64,000 nt of DNA from contig NZ_AZWO01000024.1 of the NCBI RefSeq assembly GCF_000514775.1, positions 1 through 64,000 of the forward strand, given 5' to 3'. Positions 25,147 to 34,938 of this stretch are shown here, piece by piece (position 1 is the stretch's first letter; every line of letters begins with the position of its first letter). Under the pieces are notes generated by a model. The model had not been told where the DNA came from. It made no database searches and saw only the letters and a list, made by a program, of their open reading frames with translations. Both the position numbers and the translations under genes were made by a program. The DNA comes from Salinispora pacifica CNR114. GTDB lineage: Bacteria > Actinomycetota > Actinomycetes > Mycobacteriales > Micromonosporaceae.

Positions 25147-26253
25147 TCAGACGCCGTGCGGGACCTGGTCCCAGCCCTCGACCTCGTGCGGCCGGCGGGG
25201 GCCCGGCCCGACGTAGCGGGCGGAGGGGCGGACGAGCCGTTGGAGCTTCTTCTGCTCCAGAATGTGGGCGCTCCAGCCACCCATCCGGGCGCAGGTGAAC
25301 ATCGAGGTGAACATGTGGGCGGGCACCTCGGCGAAGTCCAGCACGACCGCGGACCAGAACTCGACGTTGGTGGCGAGGATCCGGTCCGGCTTGCGACTGT
25401 GCAGCTCTGCCAGGGCGGCCTTCTCCAGGGCCTCGGCGACCTCGAAGCGGGGCGCCCCCAACTCCTTGGCAGTGCGGCGGAGCACCCGGGCTCGCGGGTC
25501 CTCGGCCCGGTAGACCCGGTGACCGAAGCCCATCAGCCGCTCACCGCGATCGAGTACGCCCCGGACGTACCCCTCGGCGTCGCCACTGCGCTCCACCGCC
25601 TCGAGCATGTTCAGCACCCGGGAGGGCGCCCCGCCGTGCAGTGGCCCGGAGAGCGCACCGATGCCGGAGGAGATGCAGGCGGCGGCGTCGGCGCCGGTGG
25701 AGCCGACGATGCGGGCGGTGAAGGTGGAGGCGTTTAGGCCGTGCTCGGCGGCCGAGATGAAGTACGCGTCCACGGCCTTGACGTGCCGCGGGTCCGGCTC
25801 GCCCCGCCAACGCTTCATGAAGCGTTCGACGATGGTGGAGGCCTTGTCGATCTCCTTCTGCGGCACGGCCGGCAGGCCCAGGCCCCGCGCGGACTGGGCG
25901 ACGAAGGAGAGCGCGGTCACCGACACCCGGGCCAGGTCCTCGCGGGCCTGCTCGTCGGAGATGTCGAGCAACTGGTGCAGACCCCAGTACGGGGCGAGCA
26001 TCGCCACCGCGGACTGCACGTCCACCCGGATGTCACCGGAGTGCACCGGGACCGGGAACGGCTCGGCCGGCGGTAGACCCGGGCCGAACCGTCCATCCAC
26101 CAACAGAGCCCAGACGTTGCCGAACGAGATCTGACCGATGAGATCCTCGATGTCCACGCCGCGATAGCGCAGCGAGCCACCCTCCCGGTCCGGTTCGGCG
26201 ATCTCGGTCTCGAAGGCGATGACGCCCTCCAGCCCCGGTTTGAAGTCGGCCAT
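25147..26253 (-). CDS. Citrate synthase 2
   Basis: A 368-residue protein of the citrate synthase fold: GGSLRYRGVDIEDLI, EHGLNASTFTARIV, GPLHGGAPSRVLNML, the catalytic region MGFGHRVYRAEDPRA and the distal VEFWSAVVLDF. It begins MADFKPGLEGVIAFETEIAEP, as in the actinobacterial citrate synthase 2 group. It condenses acetyl-CoA and oxaloacetate. The gene is divergent from pdxH across about 245 bases, which is a common actinobacterial arrangement. A methylcitrate synthase role cannot be excluded. Confidence 0.92.
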   Translation of the reverse strand: MADFKPGLEGVIAFETEIAEPDREGGSLRYRGVDIEDLIGQISFGNVWALLVDGRFGPGLPPAEPFPVPVHSGDIRVDVQSAVAMLAPYWGLHQLLDISDEQAREDLARVSVTALSFVAQSARGLGLPAVPQKEIDKASTIVERFMKRWRGEPDPRHVKAVDAYFISAAEHGLNASTFTARIVGSTGADAAACISSGIGALSGPLHGGAPSRVLNMLEAVERSGDAEGYVRGVLDRGERLMGFGHRVYRAEDPRARVLRRTAKELGAPRFEVAEALEKAALAELHSRKPDRILATNVEFWSAVVLDFAEVPAHMFTSMFTCARMGGWSAHILEQKKLQRLVRPSARYVGPGPRRPHEVEGWDQVPHGV

Positions 26254-26498
26254 GTCGTCTCCTGGATCTGGCTCGGTGCGCCCGGGACGGGCCCTCGTTG
26301 GGCCCAGTGCCTTAGGCGACCCTCAGGGATGTGTTCGTGACATCTTGCCTGCTGACCACGGGACTTTCGACCCATGGCCGCTGTGCCTCACCCGACATCC
26401 CCGGCCGGAACGGCCGTCGAGGGGTCGGTGACACTGGGTGTACGGGCAGGCTGTCAGCGACACGACGGGTCGGTCCGCCACCTGGGAGGGGAGTAGAT

Positions 26499-27158
26499 GT
26501 GACAGGCGACACAGTGCCGCCGGCGAACCTACGTAACGAGTACGCCGCGGACCTGGGCCTGACCGAGACGAGCCTGGCTGGTGACTGGTACACCCAGTTC
26601 GACCGCTGGTTCACCGAAGCGGTGGCCGCCGGTTTGCCCGAGCCGAACGCGATGGTGCTCGGTACCGCCGACGCGGCTGGCCGGCCGAGCGCCCGTACGG
26701 TGCTGTTGAAGGGGTATGGGCCGGACGGCTTCGTCCTGTTCACCAACTACGGGTCGCGCAAGGGCACCGAGTTGGCCGCCAGCCCGTACGCGAGCCTGGT
26801 CTTTCCCTGGCTCGTGCTGGGGCGCCAGGTGGTGGTGACCGGTCGGGTGGAGCGGCTCGACCGGGCCGAGACCGAGGCGTACTTCGCCAGCCGGCCGCGC
26901 GGCTCCCAGCTCGGGGCGTGGGCGAGCGAGCAGTCCCGGGTGCTCCCGGACCGGGCCGCGTTGGACGCCGCCTACCAGGCGGCGGCGGAGCGCTTCGTCG
27001 CCGGGGCGCCGATCCCGGCGCCGCCGCACTGGGGTGGCTTTCGGATCCGCCCCGACGAGGTGGAGTTCTGGCAGGGCCAGGCGAGCCGGCTGCACGACCG
27101 GCTGCGGTTCCGCGCCACCGACGGGGGCGGCTGGGTCGTCGAGCGGCTGGCGCCGTGA
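26499..27158 (+). CDS. pdxH: Pyridoxamine 5'-phosphate oxidase
   Basis: A 219-residue Pdx[67 protein letters not shown] for FMN binding, and the C-terminal [24 protein letters not shown] with the conserved Arg that binds PLP phosphate. It makes PLP from PNP or PMP. GTG 26499 follows GGGAGGGGAG. The stop overlaps the start of the downstream MFS gene by 4 bases. Confidence 0.93.
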   Translation: MTGDTVPPANLRNEYAADLGLTETSLAGDWYTQFDRWFTEAVAAGLPEPNAMVLGTADAAGRPSARTVLLKGYGPDGFVLFTNYGSRKGTELAASPYASLVFPWLVLGRQVVVTGRVERLDRAETEAYFASRPRGSQLGAWASEQSRVLPDRAALDAAYQAAAERFVAGAPIPAPPHWGGFRIRPDEVEFWQGQASRLHDRLRFRATDGGGWVVERLAP

Positions 27159-28447
27159 CCGAGGTGCGGGCGGCCCGGCGGCGAAGCAGCCGGTGGGCGA
27201 TCGACCTGCGTCCGCTGGCGGTGCCGGCGTTCCGCCGCATCTGGCTCGGCAACGCCATGGCGATGTTCGGCTTCCAACTCACCTCGGTCGCAGTCCCGGT
27301 GGAGATGTACGCCCTGACCGGGGAGTCCTACTGGGTCGGCCTGCTCGGCCTCGCCGGCTTCGCGCCCCTGCTGCTCTTTGGGCTCTGGGGCGGAGCGGTG
27401 GCCGACGCGCGGGACCGGCGCCGGGTGCTGCTCGCCGGTTCGGCGCTGCTCTGGACCACGATGCTTGGCCTGCTGGCGCAGGCCTCGCTCGGCGTGGGCA
27501 GCCCGGTGTTGCTGCTGGCGCTGGTGGCCGTCCACTCGGCCGGCTTCGCGATCAGCGCGCCGGCGCGGACCGCGGCCCTGCCCCGACTGCTGCCACCGGG
27601 GCTGGTCCCGGCGGCGGCCACCCTGAACTTCACCACCTTCACCGCGGCCTCGGTGGTCGGCCCACTCGCCGCTGGTCTGATCTTCGCGGCGGCCGGCACC
27701 GAGGGTGGACTGCCGATCGCGTACGCCGCGGACGCGCTCCTGTTCACCGGGTTGGTGGTGGCCGCGCTGCGGCTGCCGCCGATGCCGCCGGAGCCGCTCG
27801 GCGACGGCGAGGTGCGGCGCGGTGGGTTGGCGGGGATCAGGGACGGACTCCGGTACCTGACCACCACGCCGGTGCTGCTGCTGTCGTTCGCCATCGACCT
27901 GATCGCGATGGTGCTGGCGCTGCCGCGGGCGTTGTTTCCGGAGATCGCCGAGGAGCGGTTCGGTGGCGGGGCGGCGGTCGGCTGGCTCTTCAGTGCCATC
28001 GCGATGGGCGCCATGCTGGCCGGCCTCACCTCCGGCTGGATCAGCCGGCTGCACCGACAGGGGCTTGGGCTGGTCGTGGTGGTGGTCGGCTGGGGTCTGG
28101 CGGTTGCGGCGGCGGGGTTGGCCCAGCAGCTCTGGCTGATGGTCCTGTTGCTCGCGGTGGCGGGCGCGGCCGACCTGGTCAGCGCGGTGCTACGCCAGTC
28201 GATGCTGTTGGTCTACGCGCCGGACCGGATGCGGGGCCGGCTGCAGGGGGTGAACACGGTCGTTGTGGCCGGGGGGCCGCGCCTCGGTGACCTGCGGGCC
28301 GGTGCGATGGCGGGTGGTTTCGGCAGCGGTGTCGCCTGGGTTGGTGGAGGTCTGCTCTCGGCCGTGTTCGCGCTCGGGCTGGCGGTGGCCTTCCCGGCCC
28401 TGATCCGCTACCGGAGGGCGGTCGTCGCCGGTGAGCAGCGGGTCTGA
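27155..28447 (+). CDS. MFS (DHA3-type) transporter
   Basis: A 430-residue membrane protein starting with the DHA3-like segment [31 protein letters not shown]. Motif A is [16 protein letters not shown], and the segment [20 protein letters not shown] is typical. It has about 12 membrane spans. The GTG start overlaps the pdxH stop (GTGA). The C-terminal part, with the [23 protein letters not shown] segment, matches the same subfamily. The substrate is unknown. Confidence 0.87.
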   Translation: MTEVRAARRRSSRWAIDLRPLAVPAFRRIWLGNAMAMFGFQLTSVAVPVEMYALTGESYWVGLLGLAGFAPLLLFGLWGGAVADARDRRRVLLAGSALLWTTMLGLLAQASLGVGSPVLLLALVAVHSAGFAISAPARTAALPRLLPPGLVPAAATLNFTTFTAASVVGPLAAGLIFAAAGTEGGLPIAYAADALLFTGLVVAALRLPPMPPEPLGDGEVRRGGLAGIRDGLRYLTTTPVLLLSFAIDLIAMVLALPRALFPEIAEERFGGGAAVGWLFSAIAMGAMLAGLTSGWISRLHRQGLGLVVVVVGWGLAVAAAGLAQQLWLMVLLLAVAGAADLVSAVLRQSMLLVYAPDRMRGRLQGVNTVVVAGGPRLGDLRAGAMAGGFGSGVAWVGGGLLSAVFALGLAVAFPALIRYRRAVVAGEQRV

Positions 28448-28496
28448 CCGGTGCTGTCGGCAGCGAGCAGCCGGCCTGACCGGTTAGGGTCCGGGG

Positions 28497-29423
28497 ATGG
28501 ACTTCCCCGGGCAGTGGGCCCCCTCGGGGGCACAGTGGACCATCGCGGCCGCTGGCCACGAGGCGGTGATCGTCGAGGTCGGTGGCGGAATTCGGACCTA
28601 CCGATCCGACGGGGTGGAGCACCTGGACGGGTACACCTCAGCCGAGTTGTGCCCGGACTCCGCCGGCCAGGTGCTCGCCCCCTGGCCGAACCGGCTCCGG
28701 GACGGTAGCTACCACTTCGCGGGCCGCGACCTCCAGCTGGCGATCAGCGATCCGGAGCACGACGCGGCCTTCCACGGGCTGGTCAACTGGGTGCCCTGGC
28801 AGTTGCTGGAGCGTTCGGCCGACGCGGTGACGCTCGGCTATGAGTTGGCCGCCACCCCCGGCTACCCCTGGTCGCTGCGGCTGCGGAGTCGGTGGGCTGT
28901 CGGCCCGGACGGGCTGCGCGCCGAGCACGAGGTGACCAACAGCGGCGGCGAGGCGGCGCCCTTCGGCTTCGCGGTGCACCCGTACCTGCGGGTGCCGGGC
29001 GGCTCGGTTGACGATGTCCTGCTGCGGTTGCCAGCGCGGAGCCGGCTGCAGGTGGACGGGCGGCTACTACCGATCGCCCAGTCCTCGGTCGTCGGCACCG
29101 AGTACGACTGGAACGCGCCGCGTCGAATCGGCCGGGCGGTGCTTGACGACACCTTCGGCGACGTGGTCCGGGACGGCGACGGTGGTTCGGTGGTCGAGCT
29201 GGCCGCCTCGGATGGCGGGGCCCGGGTTCGGGTCTGGGCGGACCGGCGGTTTGGCTGGTGGCAGGTCTTCACCGGGGACACCCGCTCCGGGTCGCGGCGT
29301 CGACGTTCGGTGGCGCTGGAGCCGATGACCTGCCCACCGGATGCGTTCCGCTCCGGCCGGGATCTGATCACGTTGCGGCCGGGCGACACCTGGCAGGGCG
29401 CCTGGGGCATCCGGCCGGCGTAG
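28497..29423 (+). CDS. Aldose 1-epimerase family protein
   Basis: A 308-residue beta-sandwich epimerase. It has VEVGGGIRTYRSDGVE, APWPNRLRDGSYHFAGRDLQL with the NR pair, DAAFHGLVNWVPWQLLE with the catalytic-type His, and PFGFAVHPYLRVPGG with the second His. This matches the YihR/galactose mutarotase-like branch in actinobacteria. It interconverts sugar anomers in the cytoplasm. It follows the MFS gene by 49 bases on the same strand. Confidence 0.85.
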   Translation: MDFPGQWAPSGAQWTIAAAGHEAVIVEVGGGIRTYRSDGVEHLDGYTSAELCPDSAGQVLAPWPNRLRDGSYHFAGRDLQLAISDPEHDAAFHGLVNWVPWQLLERSADAVTLGYELAATPGYPWSLRLRSRWAVGPDGLRAEHEVTNSGGEAAPFGFAVHPYLRVPGGSVDDVLLRLPARSRLQVDGRLLPIAQSSVVGTEYDWNAPRRIGRAVLDDTFGDVVRDGDGGSVVELAASDGGARVRVWADRRFGWWQVFTGDTRSGSRRRRSVALEPMTCPPDAFRSGRDLITLRPGDTWQGAWGIRPA

Positions 29424-29436
29424 TCGAGGAGGCGCG

Positions 29437-30039
29437 ATGGAGTTCGTCGAGGTGGTCCGGCGGCGTCGGATGGTCCGCAACTACGATCCGGATCGGCCGG
29501 TCCCGCCGGAGGTGGTGGACCGGCTGCTGGCGCACGCGATCCGGGCGCCGTCGGCGGGCTTCTCCCAGGGGTGGGGTTTCCTGGTGCTGGAGGCCGCCGA
29601 GGATCGGGATCGGTTCTGGGCGGCGACCACGCCGGGCACCGGCGGCCGGGAACGCTGGCTGGCCGGGATGCGGCAGGCCCCGTTGATCATCGTGCCGCAC
29701 GCCAACCGGTCGGTGTACCTGGACCGGTACGCGGAGCCGGACAAGGGGTGGGCGGACCGGTCAGCGGAGCGCTGGTCGATGCCCTACTGGTACATCGACA
29801 CCGGCTTCGCCGCGTTGTTGATGCTGCTCACCGCCGTTGATGAGGGGCTGGGGGCGTGCTTTTTCGGTATTCCGCCGCAGCGGCTGGCGGACTATCGGGC
29901 GGCTTTCGGGGTGCCGTTGGAGTATGAGCCGGTTGGCGCGGTCACCGTCGGCTACCGTGCGGTGGATCAACGATCGTCGTCGCTGCGCCGCGGGCGCCGC
30001 CCGGTGGAGGAGGTGGTCCGACGTGGTCGGTGGAGTTAG
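29437..30039 (+). CDS. Nitroreductase family FMN protein
   Basis: A 200-residue nitroreductase: MEFVEVVRRRRMVRNYDPDRPVP at the N-terminus with the R-R-S/M-V-R phosphate-binding motif, APSAGFSQGWGFLVLE, and the C-terminal GLGACFFGIPPQRLADYRAAFGVP. Such enzymes use NAD(P)H to reduce nitro, quinone or flavin substrates. It starts 13 bases after the epimerase stop. The substrate is unknown. Confidence 0.87.
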   Translation: MEFVEVVRRRRMVRNYDPDRPVPPEVVDRLLAHAIRAPSAGFSQGWGFLVLEAAEDRDRFWAATTPGTGGRERWLAGMRQAPLIIVPHANRSVYLDRYAEPDKGWADRSAERWSMPYWYIDTGFAALLMLLTAVDEGLGACFFGIPPQRLADYRAAFGVPLEYEPVGAVTVGYRAVDQRSSSLRRGRRPVEEVVRRGRWS

Positions 30040-30223
30040 TCCGAAAAACGCCATTTGCCCGGTTGGTAAAGCGATCTGTCAGGGCGAAACTGCCATAAAG
30101 CGTTCGAACGCGGCGTGACTTGGCCGGTTAGGCTGACACGGTCATTGGCGCCGCTGCTCGCGGCGTCGCATGCAGCGGTGCCGGGTCGGGGGCGGCCGAT
30201 CGCGGGGAGGGGAGCTAACCGTC

Positions 30224-30529
30224 GTGATCTTCAGAGCGGTCCGGGATGGGCGTCCATACCCCGAGCACAGCCTGACGCTCAAGCAGTGGGCCGAGATCCC
30301 TCCGCGTCCGCTGCGTCTGGATCAATTGATCACTACGAAGCGTGAGTTGGCGCTGGACAAACTCCTCGCCGAGGATTCGACCTTCTACGGCGACCTGTTT
30401 CCGCACGTGGTGCAGTGGGACGGCGGGCTCTATCTGGAGGACGGGCTGCACCGGGCACTGCGAGCCGCGTTGCAGCAGCGCAACCAGATCCATGCCCGGG
30501 TGTTCGTCTTTCCCGCCGCGGTCGACTGA
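30224..30529 (+). CDS. Conserved actinobacterial protein of unknown function
   Basis: A 101-residue protein, VIFRAVRDGRPYPEHSLTLK at the start, then the stretch DKLLAEDSTFYGDLFPHVVQ and YLEDGLHRALRAALQQRNQI. It resembles a compact family widespread in actinobacteria. The C-terminal part (VQWDGGLYLEDGLHRALRA) recalls ParB-like "address" proteins that read D-G-x-H-R, but this is a weak similarity. GTG 30224 has GGGGAGGGGAG upstream, which decides the start. Confidence 0.7.
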   Translation: MIFRAVRDGRPYPEHSLTLKQWAEIPPRPLRLDQLITTKRELALDKLLAEDSTFYGDLFPHVVQWDGGLYLEDGLHRALRAALQQRNQIHARVFVFPAAVD

Positions 30530-30564
30530 AGCGGCGCGGGCTGACCCTTCGTTAAGGTGTCTCC

Positions 30565-31725
30565 ATGAGCCCTCTCGACTTGCTGGATGTCGATTCGTCG
30601 CTGAGCGCCGAGGAGCGGCAGATTCGCGCCGTCGTCCGCCAGCTGGTGGACGATCAGGTGCGGCCGTACGTCGCCGGCTGGTATGAGGAGGGCCGCGTGC
30701 CCGCCCGAGAGCTGGCCCGGGAGTTCGGCAAGCTGGGCCTGCTCGGCATGCACCTGACCGGGTATGGCTGCGCCGGCTCCTCGGCCGTCGCCTACGGTCT
30801 GGCCTGCCTGGAGCTGGAGGCGGGTGACTCGGGCATCCGTTCCCTGGTCTCGGTGCAGGGGGCGCTGGCGATGTACGCCATCTGGCGCTACGGCAGCGCG
30901 GAGCAGAAGCAGCGTTGGCTGCCCACGATGGCTGCCGGGGAGACGATCGGCTGCTTCGCGCTGACCGAGCCGGACCACGGATCCGACCCGGCGTCGATGG
31001 CCACCCGGGCCCGCCGCGACGGCGACGACTGGGTGCTGCACGGCACCAAGATGTGGATCACCAATGCGACGATCGCGGATGTCGCGGTGATCTGGGCCCG
31101 TACCGACGAGGGGATCCGCGGCTTCGCCGTGCCGACCGGGACACCCGGGGTGACGGTGCGCGAGATTCGGCGCAAGATGTCGCTGCGGGCATCGGTGACC
31201 GGGGAGATCTCCCTGGACGACGTGCGGCTGCCGGCGTCGGCCCGCCTGCCCGAGGCCGTCGGGCTGAAGGCGCCGCTGGGTTGCCTCACCGAAGCGCGGC
31301 ACGGGATCGTCTGGGGAGCCCTGGGCGCCGCCCGGGACTGCCTGGAGACGGCGCTGGAGTACGCGGGCAGCCGTACCCAGTTCGGCCGCCCTCTCGCCTC
31401 GTTCCAGCTCACCCAGGCGAAGCTCGCCGACATGGCGGTGGAGTGGAGCAAGGGCTACCTGTTGGCGTTGCAGCTCGGTCGGCTCGCCGACGCCGACCGG
31501 CTCCGCCCCGACCAGGTCAGCGTGGGCAAGCTCAACAACGTTCGGGAGGCGTTGGCGATCGCCCGGCAGTGCCGCACGATCCTGGGGGCCAACGGCGTCT
31601 CCGGCGCGTACCCGGTGCTGCGGCACGCCAACAACTTGGAGAGCGTGCTCACCTATGAGGGCACCTCGGAGATCCATCAGCTTGTGATCGGGCAGCGGCT
31701 GACCGGCCTGTCCGCGTTCGCCTGA
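30565..31725 (+). CDS. Acyl-CoA dehydrogenase (glutaryl-CoA dehydrogenase-like)
   Basis: A 386-residue acyl-CoA dehydrogenase with the domains in order: a helical N-terminus, the beta domain with CFALTEPDHGSDPASMATRA and WVLHGTKMWITNATIADVAV, then SRTQFGRPLASFQLTQAKLADM and the C-terminal YEGTSEIHQLVIGQ. The sequence LTEPDHGSDP and the late-region YEGT with the catalytic Glu fit the glutaryl-CoA dehydrogenase group. FAD is the cofactor. No ETF gene is adjacent. Confidence 0.88.
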   Translation: MSPLDLLDVDSSLSAEERQIRAVVRQLVDDQVRPYVAGWYEEGRVPARELAREFGKLGLLGMHLTGYGCAGSSAVAYGLACLELEAGDSGIRSLVSVQGALAMYAIWRYGSAEQKQRWLPTMAAGETIGCFALTEPDHGSDPASMATRARRDGDDWVLHGTKMWITNATIADVAVIWARTDEGIRGFAVPTGTPGVTVREIRRKMSLRASVTGEISLDDVRLPASARLPEAVGLKAPLGCLTEARHGIVWGALGAARDCLETALEYAGSRTQFGRPLASFQLTQAKLADMAVEWSKGYLLALQLGRLADADRLRPDQVSVGKLNNVREALAIARQCRTILGANGVSGAYPVLRHANNLESVLTYEGTSEIHQLVIGQRLTGLSAFA

Positions 31726-31906
31726 TTGCGCCCGGCGCGGGTCCGGCCCCCGGTGCGGGCTGTGCCAACGCGTGGATGTCGGCGCCGGGGCGGGTAGGCT
31801 GGCCGGCCGGCCCGACAGCTCCGGGTACCCGGGCAGGCCCGCCGTGCCGGCGGTCACCCCGGGCCGGTGAACCGCGCGGTGGGTAGGACGGCGAGGAAGT
31901 GCAGCC

Positions 31907-33304
31907 ATGATCAGCATATTCGATCTCTTCAGTGTCGGTATCGGGCCGTCCAGCTCGCACACCGTCGGGCCGATGCGTGCCGCCCGGACGTTCGTCGCCG
32001 GCCTCAAGGCGGACGGGCTGCTCAGTGAGACGGTACGGATCCGCGCCGAGCTGTTCGGTTCGTTGGGGGCGACCGGCCGCGGCCACGGCAGTGATCGGGC
32101 GATCCTGCTCGGGCTCGCTGGTGCGGAGCCGGAGACGGTCGACACCGACGCCGTCGAGGGCTGGATCGACCGGATCCGCGCCGAGCAGCGGATCTCGCTG
32201 CACGCCGTACACGAGATCGACTTTGATTCGGCTCGGGACCTGGTGCTGCACCGCCGCCGGTCGCTGCCGTACCACCCGAACGGGATGACCTTCGCCGCCT
32301 ACGACCGGACCGGAGCCGAGCTCCGGGCCCGTACCTACTACTCGGTCGGGGGTGGGTTCGTCGTGGACGAGGCGGCGGCGGGGGCGGACCGGATCACCTC
32401 GGACACCACCCCGGTGCGCCACCCCTTCTCGACCGGTGCGCAGCTGCTGGCCGTGACCCGGGAGACCGGGCTGTCGATCAGCGAGGTGATGCTCGCCAAC
32501 GAGCTGTCCTGGCGCAGCGAGCGGGAGGTGCGCGCCGGCCTGCTGGAGATCTGGCGGGTGATGCGGGAGTGCGTGGCACGCGGCTGCGAACGCGACGGTG
32601 TTCTCCCCGGCCGGTTGCGGGTCCGGCGGCGGGCCGCCGAGCTCTACCGCGGCCTGATGATGGACGCGGACCCGATGCGGTCAACAGCGGGTCAGGGGGC
32701 GGTGGACCCGCTGCGCACGATGGACTGGGTGACCCTCTTCGCCCTCGCGGTCAACGAGGAGAATGCCGGCGGTGGTCGGGTGGTGACCGCACCGACCAAC
32801 GGCGCGGCCGGCATCATTCCGGCGGTCCTGCACTACTACGACCGGTTCGGCCCGGGTGCCACCGCGGAAGGTGTGGTGCGGTTCCTGCTCGCGGCCGGCG
32901 CCATCGGCGTGCTGTTCAAGGAGAACGCCTCCATCTCCGGCGCCGAGGTGGGTTGCCAGGGCGAGGTCGGTTCGGCCTGCTCGATGGCGGCGGCCGGGCT
33001 GGCCGAGGCGCTGGGGGGCAGCCCGGAGCAGGTGGAGAACGCCGCCGAGATCGGCATGGAGCACAACCTGGGGCTGACCTGTGATCCGGTCGGCGGCCTC
33101 GTGCAGATCCCCTGCATCGAACGGAACGCGGTGGCTAGCATCAAGGCGATCACGGCTGCCCGGCTCGCATTGCGAGGTGACGGCGTGCACCACGTCTCGC
33201 TCGACAAGGTGATCAAGACGATGCGGGAGACCGGGGCGGACATGAAGGTCAAATACAAGGAGACGGCACGGGGCGGCCTCGCCGTCAATGTGATCGAGTG
33301 CTGA
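31907..33304 (+). CDS. sdaA: L-serine ammonia-lyase (iron-sulfur type)
   Basis: A 465-residue single-chain L-serine dehydratase. The N-terminal beta domain begins [26 protein letters not shown], and the alpha domain has [20 protein letters not shown], the Cys residues in [18 protein letters not shown] and [19 protein letters not shown] that hold the 4Fe-4S cluster. It converts serine to pyruvate and ammonia. It is preceded by a GC-rich gap of 180 bases without a recognised riboswitch. Confidence 0.93.
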   Translation: MISIFDLFSVGIGPSSSHTVGPMRAARTFVAGLKADGLLSETVRIRAELFGSLGATGRGHGSDRAILLGLAGAEPETVDTDAVEGWIDRIRAEQRISLHAVHEIDFDSARDLVLHRRRSLPYHPNGMTFAAYDRTGAELRARTYYSVGGGFVVDEAAAGADRITSDTTPVRHPFSTGAQLLAVTRETGLSISEVMLANELSWRSEREVRAGLLEIWRVMRECVARGCERDGVLPGRLRVRRRAAELYRGLMMDADPMRSTAGQGAVDPLRTMDWVTLFALAVNEENAGGGRVVTAPTNGAAGIIPAVLHYYDRFGPGATAEGVVRFLLAAGAIGVLFKENASISGAEVGCQGEVGSACSMAAAGLAEALGGSPEQVENAAEIGMEHNLGLTCDPVGGLVQIPCIERNAVASIKAITAARLALRGDGVHHVSLDKVIKTMRETGADMKVKYKETARGGLAVNVIEC

Positions 33305-33359
33305 GTGCCACCGGCCCGCCGGGCGGGGGTGTGGCGCGGACCGGGCAGGAGGCGACGCG

Positions 33360-34187
33360 GTGGCCGCTGGCGTCGGGACGCTCTGGTCGAATCGGGGCGC
33401 GCTGCGGATCCTCGTTCGGCGGGACCTCGCGGTCAAGTACCAGCAGTCCGCGTTGGGCTATCTCTGGTCTCTGATCGAACCGTTGGGCTTCGGCGCTATC
33501 TACTGGTTCGTCTTCGGTGTGCTGTACGAGCGGGACACCGGTCGGTACCTGGGTGAGGCGGCTGACTCATACCCGCTGTTCCTGTTCACCGGGGTCTTCG
33601 CCTGGATGTGGGCCAGCTCGGCGCTGGGCGAGGCGACCAACGCGCTGACCGGCCAGGCCAGGTTGATCACCACGATGAACCTTCCCCGCCAGTTCTTCCC
33701 GATCGGGCGGGTCGCCGGGCGGGTCGCCGAGTACCTGGCCGGCCTGCCCCTCCTGGTGGCGGCCGCGGCGGCGTACGCGGTGGCGGGGCGGATCCACCCC
33801 GGCTGGTCGGTGCTCGCCCTCCCGCTGGCCATCACCCTCCAGGGCGTTCTGCTGGTCGGCCTGGCGCTGCTGCTCTCCGCGGCCAACGTGCTGATGCGCG
33901 ACGTCGAGCGAGTCATGCGGCTGGTCGTCCGGGTGCTCTTCTACGCCACACCGATCATTTACCCTTTCGGTCTGGTTCGGGACTCCAGCCTGCCCGACTG
34001 GCTTAAGGTCGGGTACGAACTGAACCCCCTGGTCGGAATCTTCCAACTGCACCACGCGGTCTGGTACCCCGACGAGTTCCCCGACGCCCGGTTATTCGGC
34101 ACCACGATCACTGGCTGTCTGTTGGTACTCGCCATTGGTTGGTGGACGTTCCGCCGCCTCGAACCGGCGGTCCTCAAGGAGCTGTGA
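33360..34187 (+). CDS. ABC-2 permease for cell-envelope polysaccharide/teichoic-type polymer export
   Basis: A 275-residue integral membrane protein of the Wzm/TagG type. It has LVRRDLAVKYQQSALGYLWSLIEPLGF near the N-terminus (the conserved RR-D-x-K-x-Y-x-x-S-x-L-G segment), about six membrane spans, and YELNPLVGIFQLHHAVWY near the C-terminus. GTG 33360 is the start. The next gene is its ATPase, one base after the stop. It exports an undecaprenol-linked polymer across the membrane together with that ATPase. Confidence 0.87.
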   Translation: MAAGVGTLWSNRGALRILVRRDLAVKYQQSALGYLWSLIEPLGFGAIYWFVFGVLYERDTGRYLGEAADSYPLFLFTGVFAWMWASSALGEATNALTGQARLITTMNLPRQFFPIGRVAGRVAEYLAGLPLLVAAAAAYAVAGRIHPGWSVLALPLAITLQGVLLVGLALLLSAANVLMRDVERVMRLVVRVLFYATPIIYPFGLVRDSSLPDWLKVGYELNPLVGIFQLHHAVWYPDEFPDARLFGTTITGCLLVLAIGWWTFRRLEPAVLKEL

Positions 34188-34188
34188 G

Positions 34189-34938
34189 ATGGCCGATCCG
34201 ATCATCGAAGCAGCGGGGCTCGGCATTCGCTTCGTCCGGAACCGCCGTCGGCAACTGCGGCTGCGGGACCTCGCCCTGCACCGGGGGCGTCGCGGTGGTC
34301 GTGTCGATGGTCGGTTCTGGCCGCTACGAAATCTCTCCTTTTCGATCGCGGCCGGCGACACGGTCGGCGTGATCGGCCGCAACGGCACCGGCAAGAGCAC
34401 CCTGCTGCGGCTCATCGCCGGCGTGCTGATCCCCGACGAGGGGTGGATCACCGTGCGCGGCGCGGTCGCCCCGCTGCTGGAGCTCTCCGCCGGCTTCTCC
34501 GCCGACCTGACCGGCCGGGAGAACCTCTACCTGGTCGGGGGCCTACACGGCCTCTCGTCGAGCTACCTGCGGCGCCGGGTGGACGAGATCGTGTCGTTCG
34601 CGGGCAAGCAGGTGGAGCAGGCCCTCGACACGTCGGTGCGGCACTACTCGTCCGGCATGAAAGTCCGGCTCGGATTTGCGATCATCTCGCACCTGCCGCA
34701 CCCCATTCTGTTGATGGACGAGGTGACCGCAGTTGGGGACGCCGAATTCCGCCAGCGGTGCTATGCGACGATCGATCGTCTGCTCGGAGAGGGGCGCACC
34801 CTGGTGCTGGTATCACATAACGAACAGGACCTGACCCGATTCTGCCGGCGCGGCTTCTACCTCGAAGCCGGCCAAATGGTGGTGGACGGGACGATGGCCG
34901 AGGCGCTGGCCGCGTACCACGGGGCGGTGGCCCGGTGA
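34189..34938 (+). CDS. ABC transporter ATPase for polysaccharide/teichoic-type polymer export
   Basis: A 249-residue ATPase of the Wzt/TagH type: Walker A GRNGTGKST at about residues 63-71, VAPLLELSAGFSADLTGREN, the signature HYSSGMKVRLGFAI, Walker B ILLMDEVTAVGD, and VLVSHN. There is no C-terminal carbohydrate-binding extension, unlike long Wzt proteins. The first 45 residues include an unusual basic insert (RNRRRQLRLRDLALHRGRR). The stop overlaps the next start by 4 bases. Confidence 0.88.
   Translation: MADPIIEAAGLGIRFVRNRRRQLRLRDLALHRGRRGGRVDGRFWPLRNLSFSIAAGDTVGVIGRNGTGKSTLLRLIAGVLIPDEGWITVRGAVAPLLELSAGFSADLTGRENLYLVGGLHGLSSSYLRRRVDEIVSFAGKQVEQALDTSVRHYSSGMKVRLGFAIISHLPHPILLMDEVTAVGDAEFRQRCYATIDRLLGEGRTLVLVSHNEQDLTRFCRRGFYLEAGQMVVDGTMAEALAAYHGAVAR

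Noticed and set aside
26918..27154. A longer N-terminus for the MFS transporter after pdxH
   Set aside because: The extension is a shadow of pdxH. The DHA3-like N-terminus starts right after GTG 27155, which overlaps the pdxH stop.
31726..31906. A riboswitch upstream of the L-serine dehydratase gene
   Set aside because: The gap is GC-rich with several weak inverted repeats, but no conserved riboswitch core could be recognised.
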